In this document: positions 15,905 to 24,534 of the stretch, piece by piece
Layout of the letters: each line of letters starts with the position of its first letter
How positions within the stretch are numbered: position 1 is the first letter of the stretch
Position numbers and translations under genes: made by a program
Assembly: GCF_002257695.2 (NCBI RefSeq)
Contig: NZ_CP155571.1
From: Sporomusa acidovorans
GTDB lineage: Bacteria > Bacillota > Negativicutes > Sporomusales > Sporomusaceae
Length of the DNA stretch: 64,000 nucleotides
Reading direction: 5' to 3' (one strand)
Notes under the pieces: generated by a model
What the model was told of the DNA's origin: nothing
Databases searched by the model: none
The model's input: the letters and a program-made list of their open reading frames with translations, nothing else

Positions 15905-17590
15905 TTATTCTTTTTCACAAGCGAATGGCCAAGATAGAATACCTCCTTCCATGACCTTAACATTTTCAAAGCCTGCACCTTCTAAAATTCCTTCGGCTTC
16001 ATAACCGCGCAAGCTGATTTTGCAGAATGCCACAATTTCATCTTTTTTATTTAATTCACTCAACCGGCTGCGCAGTTGCCCCAAAGGAATGTATTGGATA
16101 TTTTTGCAGCCGGCAAGGCGAATTTGCTTGCATTCATCAGGAGTCCGCACATCAAGAAAAACAGTTTGTTCGGATGGCAATTTCTCTTTGGCCTGCAGGG
16201 AAGAAATGCCTTTTAGTTTACCGGCCAATTTGTTCATAACGGCGTTGGCAGCTACTGCCACATTATCAATAGGTGAATTATACGGCGGCGAATAGGACAA
16301 GTCAATATTAAATAAATCGTCAATAGTGCCGCCGAGCGTTAAAGCTGTGGCTGCAATGTCCACTCGTTTTGCCACTTCACCTTCGCCTACGGCCTGCAGT
16401 CCCAGAATTTTTCCGGAAGTGGCGTGGGCAATTAATTTTACGGTAATTGGTTTGGCTCCCGGCATGTAATGAGGCTTATCATGACCGGCTACCATAGCGG
16501 TGATATATTCATAGCCTAATTGTTTGGCATCTTGTTCTGTGAGGCCGGTTTTGCCAACCGTCAGATTATGTATTTTAACGACAACTGTATTGAGAATGCC
16601 ATTGAATTTTACATGGCCGCCGCATAGATTTTCGCCGATGATCCGCCCGTGCTTATTGGCTGTTGAGCCCATGGGGGCAAATACTTTTTGACCTGATATC
16701 AAATTGACATTTTCCACGCAGTCTCCTCCGGCATAAATCGCAGGGTCACTGGTTCTCATTTCTTCATCTACGGCAATGGCGCCGGTTGGGCCGATTACCA
16801 GCCCGGCCGCTTTGGCAAGTTCTATATTGGGGCGGGCACCTATGGCCAGAATAACCAGGTCTGCCGGGAGAATACGTTTGTCAGTTTCTATTGCTTCTAC
16901 TGCCGTATTGCCGGTGAAGCGCACTACATTTTCCGACATTAACAAAGAAATTTTGCTATTTTGCACATATTTACTTACGATACCGGCCATTTCCGGGTCC
17001 AAAAATTTCCGGAAAACCTGGTTTTTTCTGATTAGAACTGTAACTGATATATCCCATTTACTTAAAGCGTCTGCCATCTCCATACCAACCAATCCAGAAC
17101 CGATAATGACGGCATTTTTAAATCGCTTTTCTTCTAACCCTTCCCGAATCGCTTTAGCATCTGAGGGGTGCCAGAGCTGATAAATATTGGCTAAGTCCAC
17201 GCCTGGCAGTTGCGGCTTGATAGCAGATGCACCGGTTGCAATGACAAGCTTGTCATAGGGAATTATTTCTTCAGTGCCGGAAGTTAGGTTTTTTATATTT
17301 ACGGTCTTAGCTTGACGATCGATGGCTGTGGCAAGGGTCTGGGTCAATACAGTAATGTCTTTGATATTTTTAAAGTAGTTAGGATTGCGTAAAATACCTA
17401 CTGGTGTTTTCATTAAATCTTCAATGTTTTGAACATCACCGGCGATATAATAGGGCATACCGCAGGCCCCGTAAGAAATGAGGTCGCCTTTTTCAATAAC
17501 TGTAATTCTCGCTTCTGGGTCGCATCGCCTGGCCTTGGATGCTGCTTTGAGGCCGGCAGCCACGGCGCCAATAATCACTATGTTTTGCAT
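15905..17590 (-). CDS. CoA-disulfide reductase with rhodanese domain
   Basis: 561-residue flavoprotein of the CoADR-RHD type. FAD and NAD(P)H domains are marked by VIIGAVAAGLKAASKAR (residues 4-20) and VIIGSGLVGMEMADAL (about 166-181). The single active-site cysteine lies in SYGACGMPYYI near residue 43, as in CoA-disulfide and CoA-persulfide reductases. The dimerisation domain follows, with SYSPPYNSPIDN, and then a rhodanese domain (about 470-561) with an intact cysteine in AFCKISLRGY. It probably reduces CoA-disulfide, CoA-persulfide or polysulfide. The first glycine motif reads GAVAAG rather than the usual GGVAAG, a minor change. GGAGG precedes ATG 17590. Confidence 0.92.
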   Translation of the reverse strand: MQNIVIIGAVAAGLKAASKARRCDPEARITVIEKGDLISYGACGMPYYIAGDVQNIEDLMKTPVGILRNPNYFKNIKDITVLTQTLATAIDRQAKTVNIKNLTSGTEEIIPYDKLVIATGASAIKPQLPGVDLANIYQLWHPSDAKAIREGLEEKRFKNAVIIGSGLVGMEMADALSKWDISVTVLIRKNQVFRKFLDPEMAGIVSKYVQNSKISLLMSENVVRFTGNTAVEAIETDKRILPADLVILAIGARPNIELAKAAGLVIGPTGAIAVDEEMRTSDPAIYAGGDCVENVNLISGQKVFAPMGSTANKHGRIIGENLCGGHVKFNGILNTVVVKIHNLTVGKTGLTEQDAKQLGYEYITAMVAGHDKPHYMPGAKPITVKLIAHATSGKILGLQAVGEGEVAKRVDIAATALTLGGTIDDLFNIDLSYSPPYNSPIDNVAVAANAVMNKLAGKLKGISSLQAKEKLPSEQTVFLDVRTPDECKQIRLAGCKNIQYIPLGQLRSRLSELNKKDEIVAFCKISLRGYEAEGILEGAGFENVKVMEGGILSWPFACEKE

Positions 17591-17771
17591 AAGAAATCCT
17601 CCTTATTTTTTATACCCGTGTAAAATGTTGACACAAAAGTAAATTGTCGAAAAGATTTCCTTTAATTTAGTGAATTTTTGGTGGTATATTATAATCTATT
17701 TAATGACTCGTCGGGCTGTAAGCCGGGTGCTATTATTGCGGTGTCGTATAGAGTTGAATGATAAAGAAAGG

Positions 17772-17842
17772 GGCTCTTCGCTATAAAACTGACAGAGGGG
17801 ATGGGGAAAACTTAGGCTTTGGGAGGATGATAGCGAAGAGCC
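17772..17842 (-). ncRNA. 13-bp-stem hairpin with 45-base loop
   Basis: Perfect arms GGCTCTTCGCTAT (17772-17784) and its complement (17830-17842) enclose a purine/pyrimidine-biased loop. It lies between the DUF5320 gene and the CoA-disulfide reductase gene. On the minus strand it is followed by CCTTTCTTTATC, a poor T-run, so it could be a weak terminator or a structured leader for the reductase gene. No known riboswitch was recognised. Confidence 0.45.
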
Positions 17843-17854
17843 AGATTTCAATGA

Positions 17855-18145
17855 TTATTCAGCCTTGTAGTTTTGATTGGCCAGGCTACGTAAGGTGTTT
17901 GCTTGTGATACTAAAAGTTTTGCCTGGACTTCTAAGCGTTTTGCCTGTACTTCCAGAGTTTCGGACACTGTGGGAACTGCGGGGGTGCTATTGGCAAAGC
18001 CAAATTCGCCTTGTATGGCGTTTTGTCTGCTGCCGCGGCCAAAGCCACCGCGGCAAAAGCCAGCGCCAAAGCTGTTGAAAAAAGACATTGGCTGACAGCC
18101 ACCGCGTCCAGTACCCCAAGGACCGGTTCCATCGCCTCTTGGCAT
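17855..18145 (-). CDS. DUF5320 small protein
   Basis: 96 residues. It begins with the family hallmark MPRGDGTGPWGTGRGGCQP, continues with a Gly/Arg/Cys-rich segment (GAGFCRGGFGRGS), and ends in a coiled coil (LEVQAKRLEVQAKLLVSQA). DUF5320 proteins are usually found beside NifX-like and Mrp ATPase genes in anaerobes; their role is unknown and metal-cluster handling is often proposed. AAAGGAGGTG lies eight bases before ATG 18145. It follows the broken PaaK gene on the same strand. Confidence 0.85.
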   Translation of the reverse strand: MPRGDGTGPWGTGRGGCQPMSFFNSFGAGFCRGGFGRGSRQNAIQGEFGFANSTPAVPTVSETLEVQAKRLEVQAKLLVSQANTLRSLANQNYKAE

Positions 18146-18188
18146 ACGATCACCTCCTTTCGTAGAAAATTGATTGTTTAGTACCCTG

Positions 18189-18890
18189 TCAGGTAATAAA
18201 GGTTAGCCGGGCTGTGGTTCGACCACAGGAGCAGCGGTCAGGTGTCAATATGGCAAATTCTCTGGTACGGTAGCGAATCAGAGGCATTGCTTCCCGAGAA
18301 AGGGTGGTAAGTACTAGTTCGCCGAGCTGGTTAGGCGCAACAGTAATTCCCGTGTGTGGATTAATGATTTCGGGAATATCAGGCGGGCAGTTATGTTTTT
18401 CACAGACAAGGCTTAACAGCGGCAGGTTATGATTGCTAAGACCTTGATTTTTTAAAGAATCGGCTAGTTGAATAGGGGGCCCGGCGGAGAAAAGAGAGTA
18501 GTGACACAAAAATCAAGTATCGTTTTTACTTGTGAGTTAACATCATTTTGGCCCGAAATGACCGTTATACCAAGTTTTTCTGCAGCTTGCTGCAGGGCTA
18601 AAGTACTAATAGAAAAAGCCATTGGTAGTATCATTAGTACAGAATTTTTGGTGATATTACAAGCGGCTAAATTGGGCAATCATTTCATTTTGGTTGCTGA
18701 TATCCTGTTGGGTAAAGCCGACCACCCCGCGCAAGTCTGACGTTGGCTGAAGGCGGATAACTTGATTCACAGGAACAGTTAGTAGTCCAAAAGGATAGTT
18801 GGCGAAGTTTTCTTGCCCCGGTACTATCCGGCGTACTAGCAAAGCAACAGTGTTTGATCGGGGAGCGCTAATAATTCGGGTAATCATCAT
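18189..18890 (-). pseudogene. broken phenylacetate-CoA ligase (PaaK-type) gene
   Basis: Three frames in order carry PaaK pieces. 18890-18657: YPFGLLTVPVNQVIRLQPTS then VVGFTQQDI; 18679-18464: AAEKLGITVISGQND; 18509-18189: LPEIINPHTG-like DIPEIINPHTGITVAP, GELVLTTLSREAMPLIRYRT and CSCGRTTARL. The nucleotide-binding SSGTTG motif is reduced to TSDLRG, segments are missing between frames, and the N-terminal 80 or so residues and the C-terminal domain are absent. AGGAGG and an ATG remain at its 5' end, inside the former end of the CDF gene. It is an inactive relic of an acyl-CoA ligase-like enzyme. Confidence 0.8.
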
Positions 18891-18909
18891 TAGAATTGCC
18901 TCCTTTTAA

Positions 18910-18916
18910 ATTCATC
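18910..18916. repeat. 7-bp target duplication, left
   Basis: ATTCATC immediately outside the left end of the IS at 18917-20801. The same seven bases are at 20802-20808. Confidence 0.8.
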
Positions 18917-20801
18917 GTACTCTCTCGGAAACCCGAGATATTATATGGATCAAGGCATTTAGCCTTGGTCTTTTTGCAGTTTTCCTCCAAAATAGACGTG
19001 TCGAAAATTTGGGACTTGACTTTTTTGAAACGCCCCCATAATCGCGATGAAGACATCTTTTTGTCTACCTTCGCTGATGGTGGTGATTTTTTTGTTGAAA
19101 ACGACCCGTTCTCATCGACAATTTCAGGACTTTCTAAAAGAGCAGTTGCAAATCCACTACTTAAAACGCGGTTTTTTAGAGCCGGTTTTGCTCCAGCAAA
19201 AAGCCCTAGCCAGTGTCTGGTGCAGCGATTTATCCAAAATCACGGAATTTGTCGCTCATCGCTACTCTCAATCGGTGGGTTCCATAGCACGCGACCCGGC
19301 CGATATGTTCCGCTCTTTACTGCTTATGGAATTACTTCATGAACGTTCCATTGACACTTGGGTCCATTCCATGCGTTCGACTCCCATTTTTGCGGTCCTC
19401 AGCGGATTTCTACCGGACGATGTCCCGGGGGTTGGTACTTTTTATGATTTTATCAAGCGCCTGTGGATGTCTTCTTCGACACATCTTGCCAACAAAGTCC
19501 GCAGGCCCCGGCGTAAGCCCAAGAAGGGCAAGAAAAAAGGAGAAAAGTCACCACTTAAAAAACCTGGCGTCATCAAGCGATTGGTCGATCGCTATCTGGA
19601 ACACCCTCCTGATTTTCATTCGCGTCCGCAGGATCTCTTCCAAAAGATTTTTAAAGAGTGTTTTGTTGTCCCCTCTGCAAAACACGGCATCTTAGGAGAC
19701 ATCTCTGCTCTGACAATCGCCGGGGACGGGTCCTCTGTTCGCACGGGCGCTAGCCATTACGGCAAGTTGATTTGCAGTTGCAGAGAAAACGGCGTCTTCA
19801 AGTGCCGTTGTCCCCGCAAATTCTCGGACCCGGATTCTTCTTGGGGCTGGGATAGTTACCGGGAAGAATATTATTTCGGTCGTACTTTGTACGCCTTTAC
19901 CGCTGCCGACAGTCCTTATGATTTACCGGTGTATCTTCATTTCTTTAAGGCTAACCGGCATGATAGTCTCGCTTTTGTGTATTCCTTTTTTGATTTTATT
20001 CAATCGAATCCGGATTGTAAGGTGGCCCAATGTCTGCTGGACTCGGCTCATGACGCTTACGCCATTTACAATTTGCTTCATCGCTATGATATTGCTGCTT
20101 TTATTGACCTCAATACTCGGAATGAAGGTAACTGTTCCCATCAAGATGAAATCTTGTTTTCTAAGGAAGGCATTCCCATCTGTCCTGCCAATCATATCAT
20201 GGCTTACAATGGTTTCTGTAAGGACCGCCAGCGGCATAAATGGCGTTGTCCTAAAACCCGCAAAACCTGGAAGGTCTCTTGTGAATCACCCTGTTCAGAC
20301 TCTCCTTATGGCCGGGTTTTTTACACCCGGGAACAGGATAACCTCCGGTTTTTTACTCGGGTTCCTCGCGCTTCGGCTTTGTTTAAAGCTCGTTATCGCC
20401 GGCGCACCGCCTCGGAACGCTGTTTTAAGCGCCTCAAAGAGGATTATCTTCTGGAACGAAAGACCAAAACCCGTAATTCATGCAATTGGTATTTCCGGGC
20501 TTATTCCACTGCCATGTGTTCACATATGGATGCCTGGATAAAACACCTTGCCATCAATATGCGTCCCCTCATTTTGGAGTGGTCGGCGGAAGTCTTTCCT
20601 GCAATTTCTTAGTTCTTAAGCGTTTAACTCTACACTTCTACACCTTGGGCCTAGTTTTTTTAGTATTTGGCTAGGTCTGCTTGCTATGCTCTCTTTTTAC
20701 GTATCCTTTCCTCATCCCTTGTTTTTGCTAATTTACTTCTGATTTTGCTACTCAATACCCTCAAAATCCTACTATATGGTACTAAGTTTCCGAGAGCCTA
20801 C
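18917..20801 (+). mobile_element. insertion sequence, 1885 bp, family unassigned
   Basis: Terminal inverted repeats GTACTCTCTCGGAAAC (18917-18932) and GTAGGCTCTCGGAAAC read inward from 20801 match at 14 of 16 positions, and ATTCATC flanks both ends. Near the left end CAAGGC / GCCTTG (18951-18967) followed by TTTTT forms a terminator that would stop transcription entering from the left. It contains one DDE transposase gene. It inserted between a CDF transporter gene and a PaaK gene. Confidence 0.82.
19047..20612 (+). CDS. DDE transposase of the 1885-bp IS
   Basis: 521 residues. Possible catalytic residues are D in TIAGDGSSV (about 232), D in CLLDSAHDAYAIY (about 333) and E in RRRTASERCFKRLKEDY (about 455), an IS4-like arrangement. 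A cysteine group (CSCRENGVFKCRCPRKF) sits after the first aspartate. A basic linker (RRPRRKPKKGKKKGEK) lies near 150. The frame is intact. The start is uncertain: ATG 19047 gives the longest frame but no strong ribosome site is seen. I could not place it in a named IS family. Confidence 0.85.
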   Translation: MKTSFCLPSLMVVIFLLKTTRSHRQFQDFLKEQLQIHYLKRGFLEPVLLQQKALASVWCSDLSKITEFVAHRYSQSVGSIARDPADMFRSLLLMELLHERSIDTWVHSMRSTPIFAVLSGFLPDDVPGVGTFYDFIKRLWMSSSTHLANKVRRPRRKPKKGKKKGEKSPLKKPGVIKRLVDRYLEHPPDFHSRPQDLFQKIFKECFVVPSAKHGILGDISALTIAGDGSSVRTGASHYGKLICSCRENGVFKCRCPRKFSDPDSSWGWDSYREEYYFGRTLYAFTAADSPYDLPVYLHFFKANRHDSLAFVYSFFDFIQSNPDCKVAQCLLDSAHDAYAIYNLLHRYDIAAFIDLNTRNEGNCSHQDEILFSKEGIPICPANHIMAYNGFCKDRQRHKWRCPKTRKTWKVSCESPCSDSPYGRVFYTREQDNLRFFTRVPRASALFKARYRRRTASERCFKRLKEDYLLERKTKTRNSCNWYFRAYSTAMCSHMDAWIKHLAINMRPLILEWSAEVFPAIS

Positions 20802-21669
20802 ATTCATCTGGTTCCACATGAATCATTACATCACATGTACCAAAATGATGTTTAATGGTAGCCTCCAATTGATCGCAGATAGTATGAGCTTTATCTAATT
20901 GCATGTTTTTATCTACTGTAAGATGCATATCGATTAGGCGATAGCCTCCGGAATATCTAGTGCGTAATTGATGCAAGGATATAACTTGATCATGCTGTTT
21001 AATAATTTGAGAAATAAGCTGCTCTTCTTCTTCAGGTAGAGTGATGTCAGTGAGTTCAGATATGTTTTTTTTGAGCATGGAATAACCTGTTTTTAAAATT
21101 ATAAGAGCTATTATTACGGCAATTAATGAGTCAATCCAAGATAAGCCGGTTACGTGGAGACAGAACAAACCGACTAATATACCGCCGGATGTCCAGATAT
21201 CTGCTTGCAAATGAAGCGCATCGGCTTCTAAGGCAGGAGAACTTGTTTGTTTGGCAACCGACAGCATTTTTTGAGAGATAAGGTAATTTACAACACAAGA
21301 AAAGAGCATAATAATCATTCCATATTCTAGAAATACGGGAGAGTTAGCATTGCTATACTTTTCATAAGCTTCATATAGAATCCACAAAGCTGCTGTAATA
21401 ATAAGTAATGCTTCAAAAGCACCGGATATATTTTCAAATTTACCATGACCATAGTGGTGGTTGTCGTCGGGTAAGGCAGATGACTTCCTTATGGCACAAT
21501 AAGAGATTAAAGTTGCCAATAAGTCTGCCGCCGAATGAACGGCTTCAGAAATGATACTGATGGTGCCGGTAAAAATACCGATTACTAGTTTTAAAATTAG
21601 CTGCAGGGAAGTGGCAATGACGGCGAGCTGAGCGGTATTTTGTTTCAAGGAATTAAGATTTTCGGACAC
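20782..21669 (-). CDS. cation diffusion facilitator (CDF) transporter, IS-altered C-terminus
   Basis: 295-residue metal-ion/proton antiporter of the CDF (FieF-like) family with six membrane segments. Metal-site motifs are HSAADLLAT (about 46) in helix 2, HHYGHGKFENI (about 72-82), and EADALHLQADIW (about 146-157) in helix 5; the cytoplasmic domain has H-rich MHLTVDKNMQLDKAH. The last residues, CRLSET, and the stop codon are supplied by the end of the IS at 18917-20801; before insertion the protein would have ended FKRRQF. It expels Zn2+, Fe2+ or a similar ion. Palindrome copy c lies 67 bases upstream of its start. Confidence 0.9.
   Translation of the reverse strand: MSENLNSLKQNTAQLAVIATSLQLILKLVIGIFTGTISIISEAVHSAADLLATLISYCAIRKSSALPDDNHHYGHGKFENISGAFEALLIITAALWILYEAYEKYSNANSPVFLEYGMIIMLFSCVVNYLISQKMLSVAKQTSSPALEADALHLQADIWTSGGILVGLFCLHVTGLSWIDSLIAVIIALIILKTGYSMLKKNISELTDITLPEEEEQLISQIIKQHDQVISLHQLRTRYSGGYRLIDMHLTVDKNMQLDKAHTICDQLEATIKHHFGTCDVMIHVEPDECRLSET
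20802..20808. repeat. 7-bp target duplication, right
   Basis: ATTCATC, the partner of 18910-18916, inside the coding end of the CDF gene. Confidence 0.8.
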
Positions 21670-21735
21670 CCTGAAACCTCCTTCCCGAAAAAATTAAATT
21701 GTTAGCGTTGCCTTTAAAGCGATTTGGTTTACTAA

Positions 21736-21757
21736 ATTACGAGATATATTTCGTAAT
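21736..21757. promoter_or_regulatory. regulon palindrome, copy c
   Basis: ATTACGAG, ATATAT, TTCGTAAT (7 of 8 arm positions paired), 67 bases before the CDF start. The compensating A-to-G and T-to-C changes in both arms relative to the other copies keep the dyad intact. Flanked by GATAAAAATTTTTTATC on the upstream side. Confidence 0.65.
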
Positions 21758-21838
21758 TAAGATAAAAATTTTTTATCAAGGTGATTATATTGATTACTTG
21801 GCAAAGAATAGGGGATTGATTGTAAAGCAAATAAAAAT

Positions 21839-21871
21839 GCGCAGCTAGGACTGGAATAATTCTAGCTGCGC
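21839..21871 (-). terminator. terminator of the mrp operon
   Basis: Perfect 10-bp stem GCGCAGCTAG / CTAGCTGCGC with a 13-base loop. On the minus strand it is followed by ATTTTTATTTG. It lies 24 bases after the mrp-nifX stop. Confidence 0.85.
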
Positions 21872-21894
21872 TGTTATGCTGCTAATCTAGTTAT

Positions 21895-23109
21895 TTAGTG
21901 TCCGCCGCAGCTATGCTCATGTCCGTGTTCATGGTCGCAGGTATTGCCGGAATCGACAAGTTCACCACGTAGGTAGGCAGCAACCAGATTTTCAGGTGTG
22001 TCCGAGGGGGCGCCGCAGGAGACTTTCACCCCGCGCTGCATCAAAATAGCCTGAGCCGCTTCGCCCATACCACCGACAATAATGTCTGTGCAGCCTTGAT
22101 CAGCTACCCAGTTAGGAATAACACCAGGGGCGTGGGGAGGCGGGGTTAGCGTTTCTTGTTTGGCAATTTTGCCAGCAGCTACAGTGATGATGGCAAATTG
22201 TTCACAATGGCCAAAATGGGTACAAAGTTTTCCCTGAACTACCGGAATTGCAATTTTCATGTTGTTTTCAACACCCTTCTGTTTATTTGGTTTATTAGGA
22301 AGTTTTTGGAGTAACTGCTCAACAATATGTTGCATTTTTTCTTTGGTGTGACTTGATAAAGAATCGATGCTTTGACCGGCATCCCCGGCGGTGACAACGT
22401 TAGGGTCAATAGGCAGCTGTCCTAAGAAAGGGAGCTGGTATTTTGCCGCGGTCTTTTCACCGCCGCCGCTCTTAAAGATGGCATGCATATCGCCACAGGA
22501 AGGGCAAACAAAACCACTCATATTTTCAATAATCCCCAAAATCGGCATATTGACCTTTTGGCAAAATTGAATAGATTTACGTACATCAGCTAAGGCAATT
22601 TCTTGGGGGGTTGTCACGATTACAGCCTGGCAATCAGTTACTGTTTGGGCCACTGTCAGCGGTTCGTCACCTGTTCCCGGCGGGCTGTCTATGATTAAAA
22701 AGTCAAGTGGTCCCCAATTTACATCTGCTAAAAATTGGCGAATGATGCCAATTTTCACCGGACCGCGCCAAATAAGCGGGTCATCAGGTTGATCCAGTAA
22801 GCCCTGAATGGACATTACTTTTAAATTATCGGTATAATGGTAGGGCTGAATTTGGCTGCCAAGGGTATTGAGCCTTAGGCCGGTAAGGCCTAATAGTCCG
22901 GCAATACTGGGACCATGTACGTCTACATCAAGCAAGCCGACTTTATAGCCCTGATTGTTTAAAAAGACTGCCAGATTGGTGGCAACCGTGCTTTTTCCGA
23001 CACCGCCTTTACCGCTCATGACGAGAATTTTGTGATCGACGTTTTGTAAAAAGCTGTTGATTTTTTGATCTTGTGCTTTTTGCTCTTGATCGTTGCTGTT
23101 ACAGGCCAT
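21895..23109 (-). CDS. mrp: Mrp/NBP35 ATPase fused to a NifX-like domain
   Basis: 404-residue fusion. Residues about 25-270 are an Mrp-type Fe-S cluster carrier ATPase: deviant Walker A GKGGVGKST (35-43), DVDVHGPS, and the cluster-binding CPSC (VCPSCGDMH, about 203). After a short linker, residues about 282-385 form a dinitrogenase iron-molybdenum cofactor (NifX/NifB-type) domain starting MKIAIPVVQGKLCTHFGHC. The tail is His/Cys-rich (CDHEHGHEHSCGGH), suggesting metal binding. Last gene of a four-gene operon with a separate NifX-like protein and two ferredoxin-MinD ATPases. Probable role: assembly or delivery of a metal-sulfur cofactor. Confidence 0.92.
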   Translation of the reverse strand: MACNSNDQEQKAQDQKINSFLQNVDHKILVMSGKGGVGKSTVATNLAVFLNNQGYKVGLLDVDVHGPSIAGLLGLTGLRLNTLGSQIQPYHYTDNLKVMSIQGLLDQPDDPLIWRGPVKIGIIRQFLADVNWGPLDFLIIDSPPGTGDEPLTVAQTVTDCQAVIVTTPQEIALADVRKSIQFCQKVNMPILGIIENMSGFVCPSCGDMHAIFKSGGGEKTAAKYQLPFLGQLPIDPNVVTAGDAGQSIDSLSSHTKEKMQHIVEQLLQKLPNKPNKQKGVENNMKIAIPVVQGKLCTHFGHCEQFAIITVAAGKIAKQETLTPPPHAPGVIPNWVADQGCTDIIVGGMGEAAQAILMQRGVKVSCGAPSDTPENLVAAYLRGELVDSGNTCDHEHGHEHSCGGH

Positions 23110-23144
23110 TTGTCATCCATCCCCTTTTGATTATGGTAATCATA

Positions 23145-23513
23145 TTATTTTTTAATTTCAATCGCATTTGGCGTGGCAATAGGTGTCAGTTTGCCAGCCA
23201 GAAAAGCGGCCAGTGCATCTTCGACAGTGCCGTTCTCAGCGCCTAATGAATATATGGTGATATTGGCCGCTTTTACTACTTTGAATGCCTTTGGACCAAC
23301 ATGACCGGTGATGAGTACGTTGGCCCCGGTTTTAGCCAGTGTTTGACCGGCTTGGATACCGGCTCCATGGGCTGCTTCCAGGTTTTGTGTGTTGGGTATA
23401 GATTCCCAGGAAGCTTTTTCTTGATTATAAATGATAAAATATTCGGCCCGGCCAAAACGGGAATCGACAGTTGCATGAAGGTCTTTACCATGCGCAGTAA
23501 TCGCAATTTTCAT
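23145..23513 (-). CDS. NifX/NifB-like cofactor-binding protein
   Basis: 122 residues, a stand-alone dinitrogenase iron-molybdenum cofactor domain (MKIAITAHGKDLHATVDSRFGRA at the start, quoted in part; ITGHVGPKAFKVVKAA in the middle). Such proteins bind Fe-S or Fe-Mo type clusters; no nif genes are present here, so nitrogenase is not implied. It is 36 bases upstream of the mrp-nifX gene and lies in the same operon. The second NifX domain fused to Mrp may be its partner or paralogue. Confidence 0.88.
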   Translation of the reverse strand: MKIAITAHGKDLHATVDSRFGRAEYFIIYNQEKASWESIPNTQNLEAAHGAGIQAGQTLAKTGANVLITGHVGPKAFKVVKAANITIYSLGAENGTVEDALAAFLAGKLTPIATPNAIEIKK

Positions 23514-23613
23514 ATTAGGATTTCCTCGCTTTCTTATAATTATTTGAACAATTTTCCATTAGCCAGCGGTAAGATAAACTGGAGTTATTAAGCTTCATTC
23601 CTCAAAAGGTGTA

Positions 23614-24534
23614 TTACTTACGGAAAATATTGAGTTTCTGCCATAGCGAGCCAGAGTCATTATTAACAAGGGGGATATTCAAATGGTTTGCTATATTTTG
23701 CCATAATGCTGTAAGGCTCTCTTTGACATCGCTTTGCGGCACTTCTAACACTGTTTGCCCGGATTGAACAGCGGTGCGGAAGGTATCGCTGTAGGGGATT
23801 TGACCGAATACGGGAATGTCTTTACGCTGACACCAGTCTATCATTTGCTCCGTATTTTTTTGATGAAGTGTACTTTTATTGATACATACGGCGATTGGTA
23901 ACTGGAAGTGGGCTACTAATTCGGTTAAACGCGCCAAATCATGCATACCGGATATAGAGGGTTCTACAACCGCTAGTGCTAAAGAGGCGCCTGATAAGGC
24001 AGCAATGGCCGGGCAGCCGATTCCTGGCGGTCCATCGGTTATAATAAGGGGCAAACGCTCAGCTGTGGCGATTTTTTTCGCTTCTTGCCTAACCTTACTC
24101 ACTAATTTTCCTGAATTTTCCAGAGAAAGACCGAGTTCAGCATGAATTAAGCAGCCAAAACGGGTGGTGGAGACAAACCAGTGTCCTGCCTCTTTTTCTT
24201 GCATGGCGATGGCATGCTGCGGACAGTTGAAAGCACATACCCCGCAGCCTTCGCAGTTTAGCGGTGTGGTAATAACACCGCTTGTAATGGCGCCAAATCT
24301 GCATAGGTTGGTGCATTTGCCGCACTGGTTACAAGCATCTGCATCAATATAGGGTTGAAAACCGGCTTTAAAAGGTTGGGTTTCTTTAATCGTTGCACCG
24401 CTAACCAGATGGAAATTGGCTGCATCAACATCGCAGTCTACCAGTACTTTCTGCGGTGCCAGATAAGCGAGAGCTGCACTGATACTGGTTTTACCTGTGC
24501 CGCCTTTGCCGCTGACAATGACTAGTTCTTTCAT
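23614..24534 (-). CDS. MinD-family ATPase with 2x[4Fe-4S] ferredoxin insert (1)
   Basis: 306 residues. Deviant Walker A GKGGTGKTS at residues 9-17, then a ferredoxin insert with CNQCGKCTNLC (about 68-78) and CEGCGVCAFNCP (about 93-104), and the ATPase fold resumes with DGPPGIGCPA. These 'MinD superfamily P-loop ATPase containing an inserted ferredoxin domain' proteins are common in anaerobes next to NifX/Mrp genes; function unproven, probably ATP-driven electron delivery or cluster insertion. Its ATG overlaps the stop of the preceding paralogue by four bases. Confidence 0.9.
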   Translation of the reverse strand: MKELVIVSGKGGTGKTSISAALAYLAPQKVLVDCDVDAANFHLVSGATIKETQPFKAGFQPYIDADACNQCGKCTNLCRFGAITSGVITTPLNCEGCGVCAFNCPQHAIAMQEKEAGHWFVSTTRFGCLIHAELGLSLENSGKLVSKVRQEAKKIATAERLPLIITDGPPGIGCPAIAALSGASLALAVVEPSISGMHDLARLTELVAHFQLPIAVCINKSTLHQKNTEQMIDWCQRKDIPVFGQIPYSDTFRTAVQSGQTVLEVPQSDVKESLTALWQNIANHLNIPLVNNDSGSLWQKLNIFRK

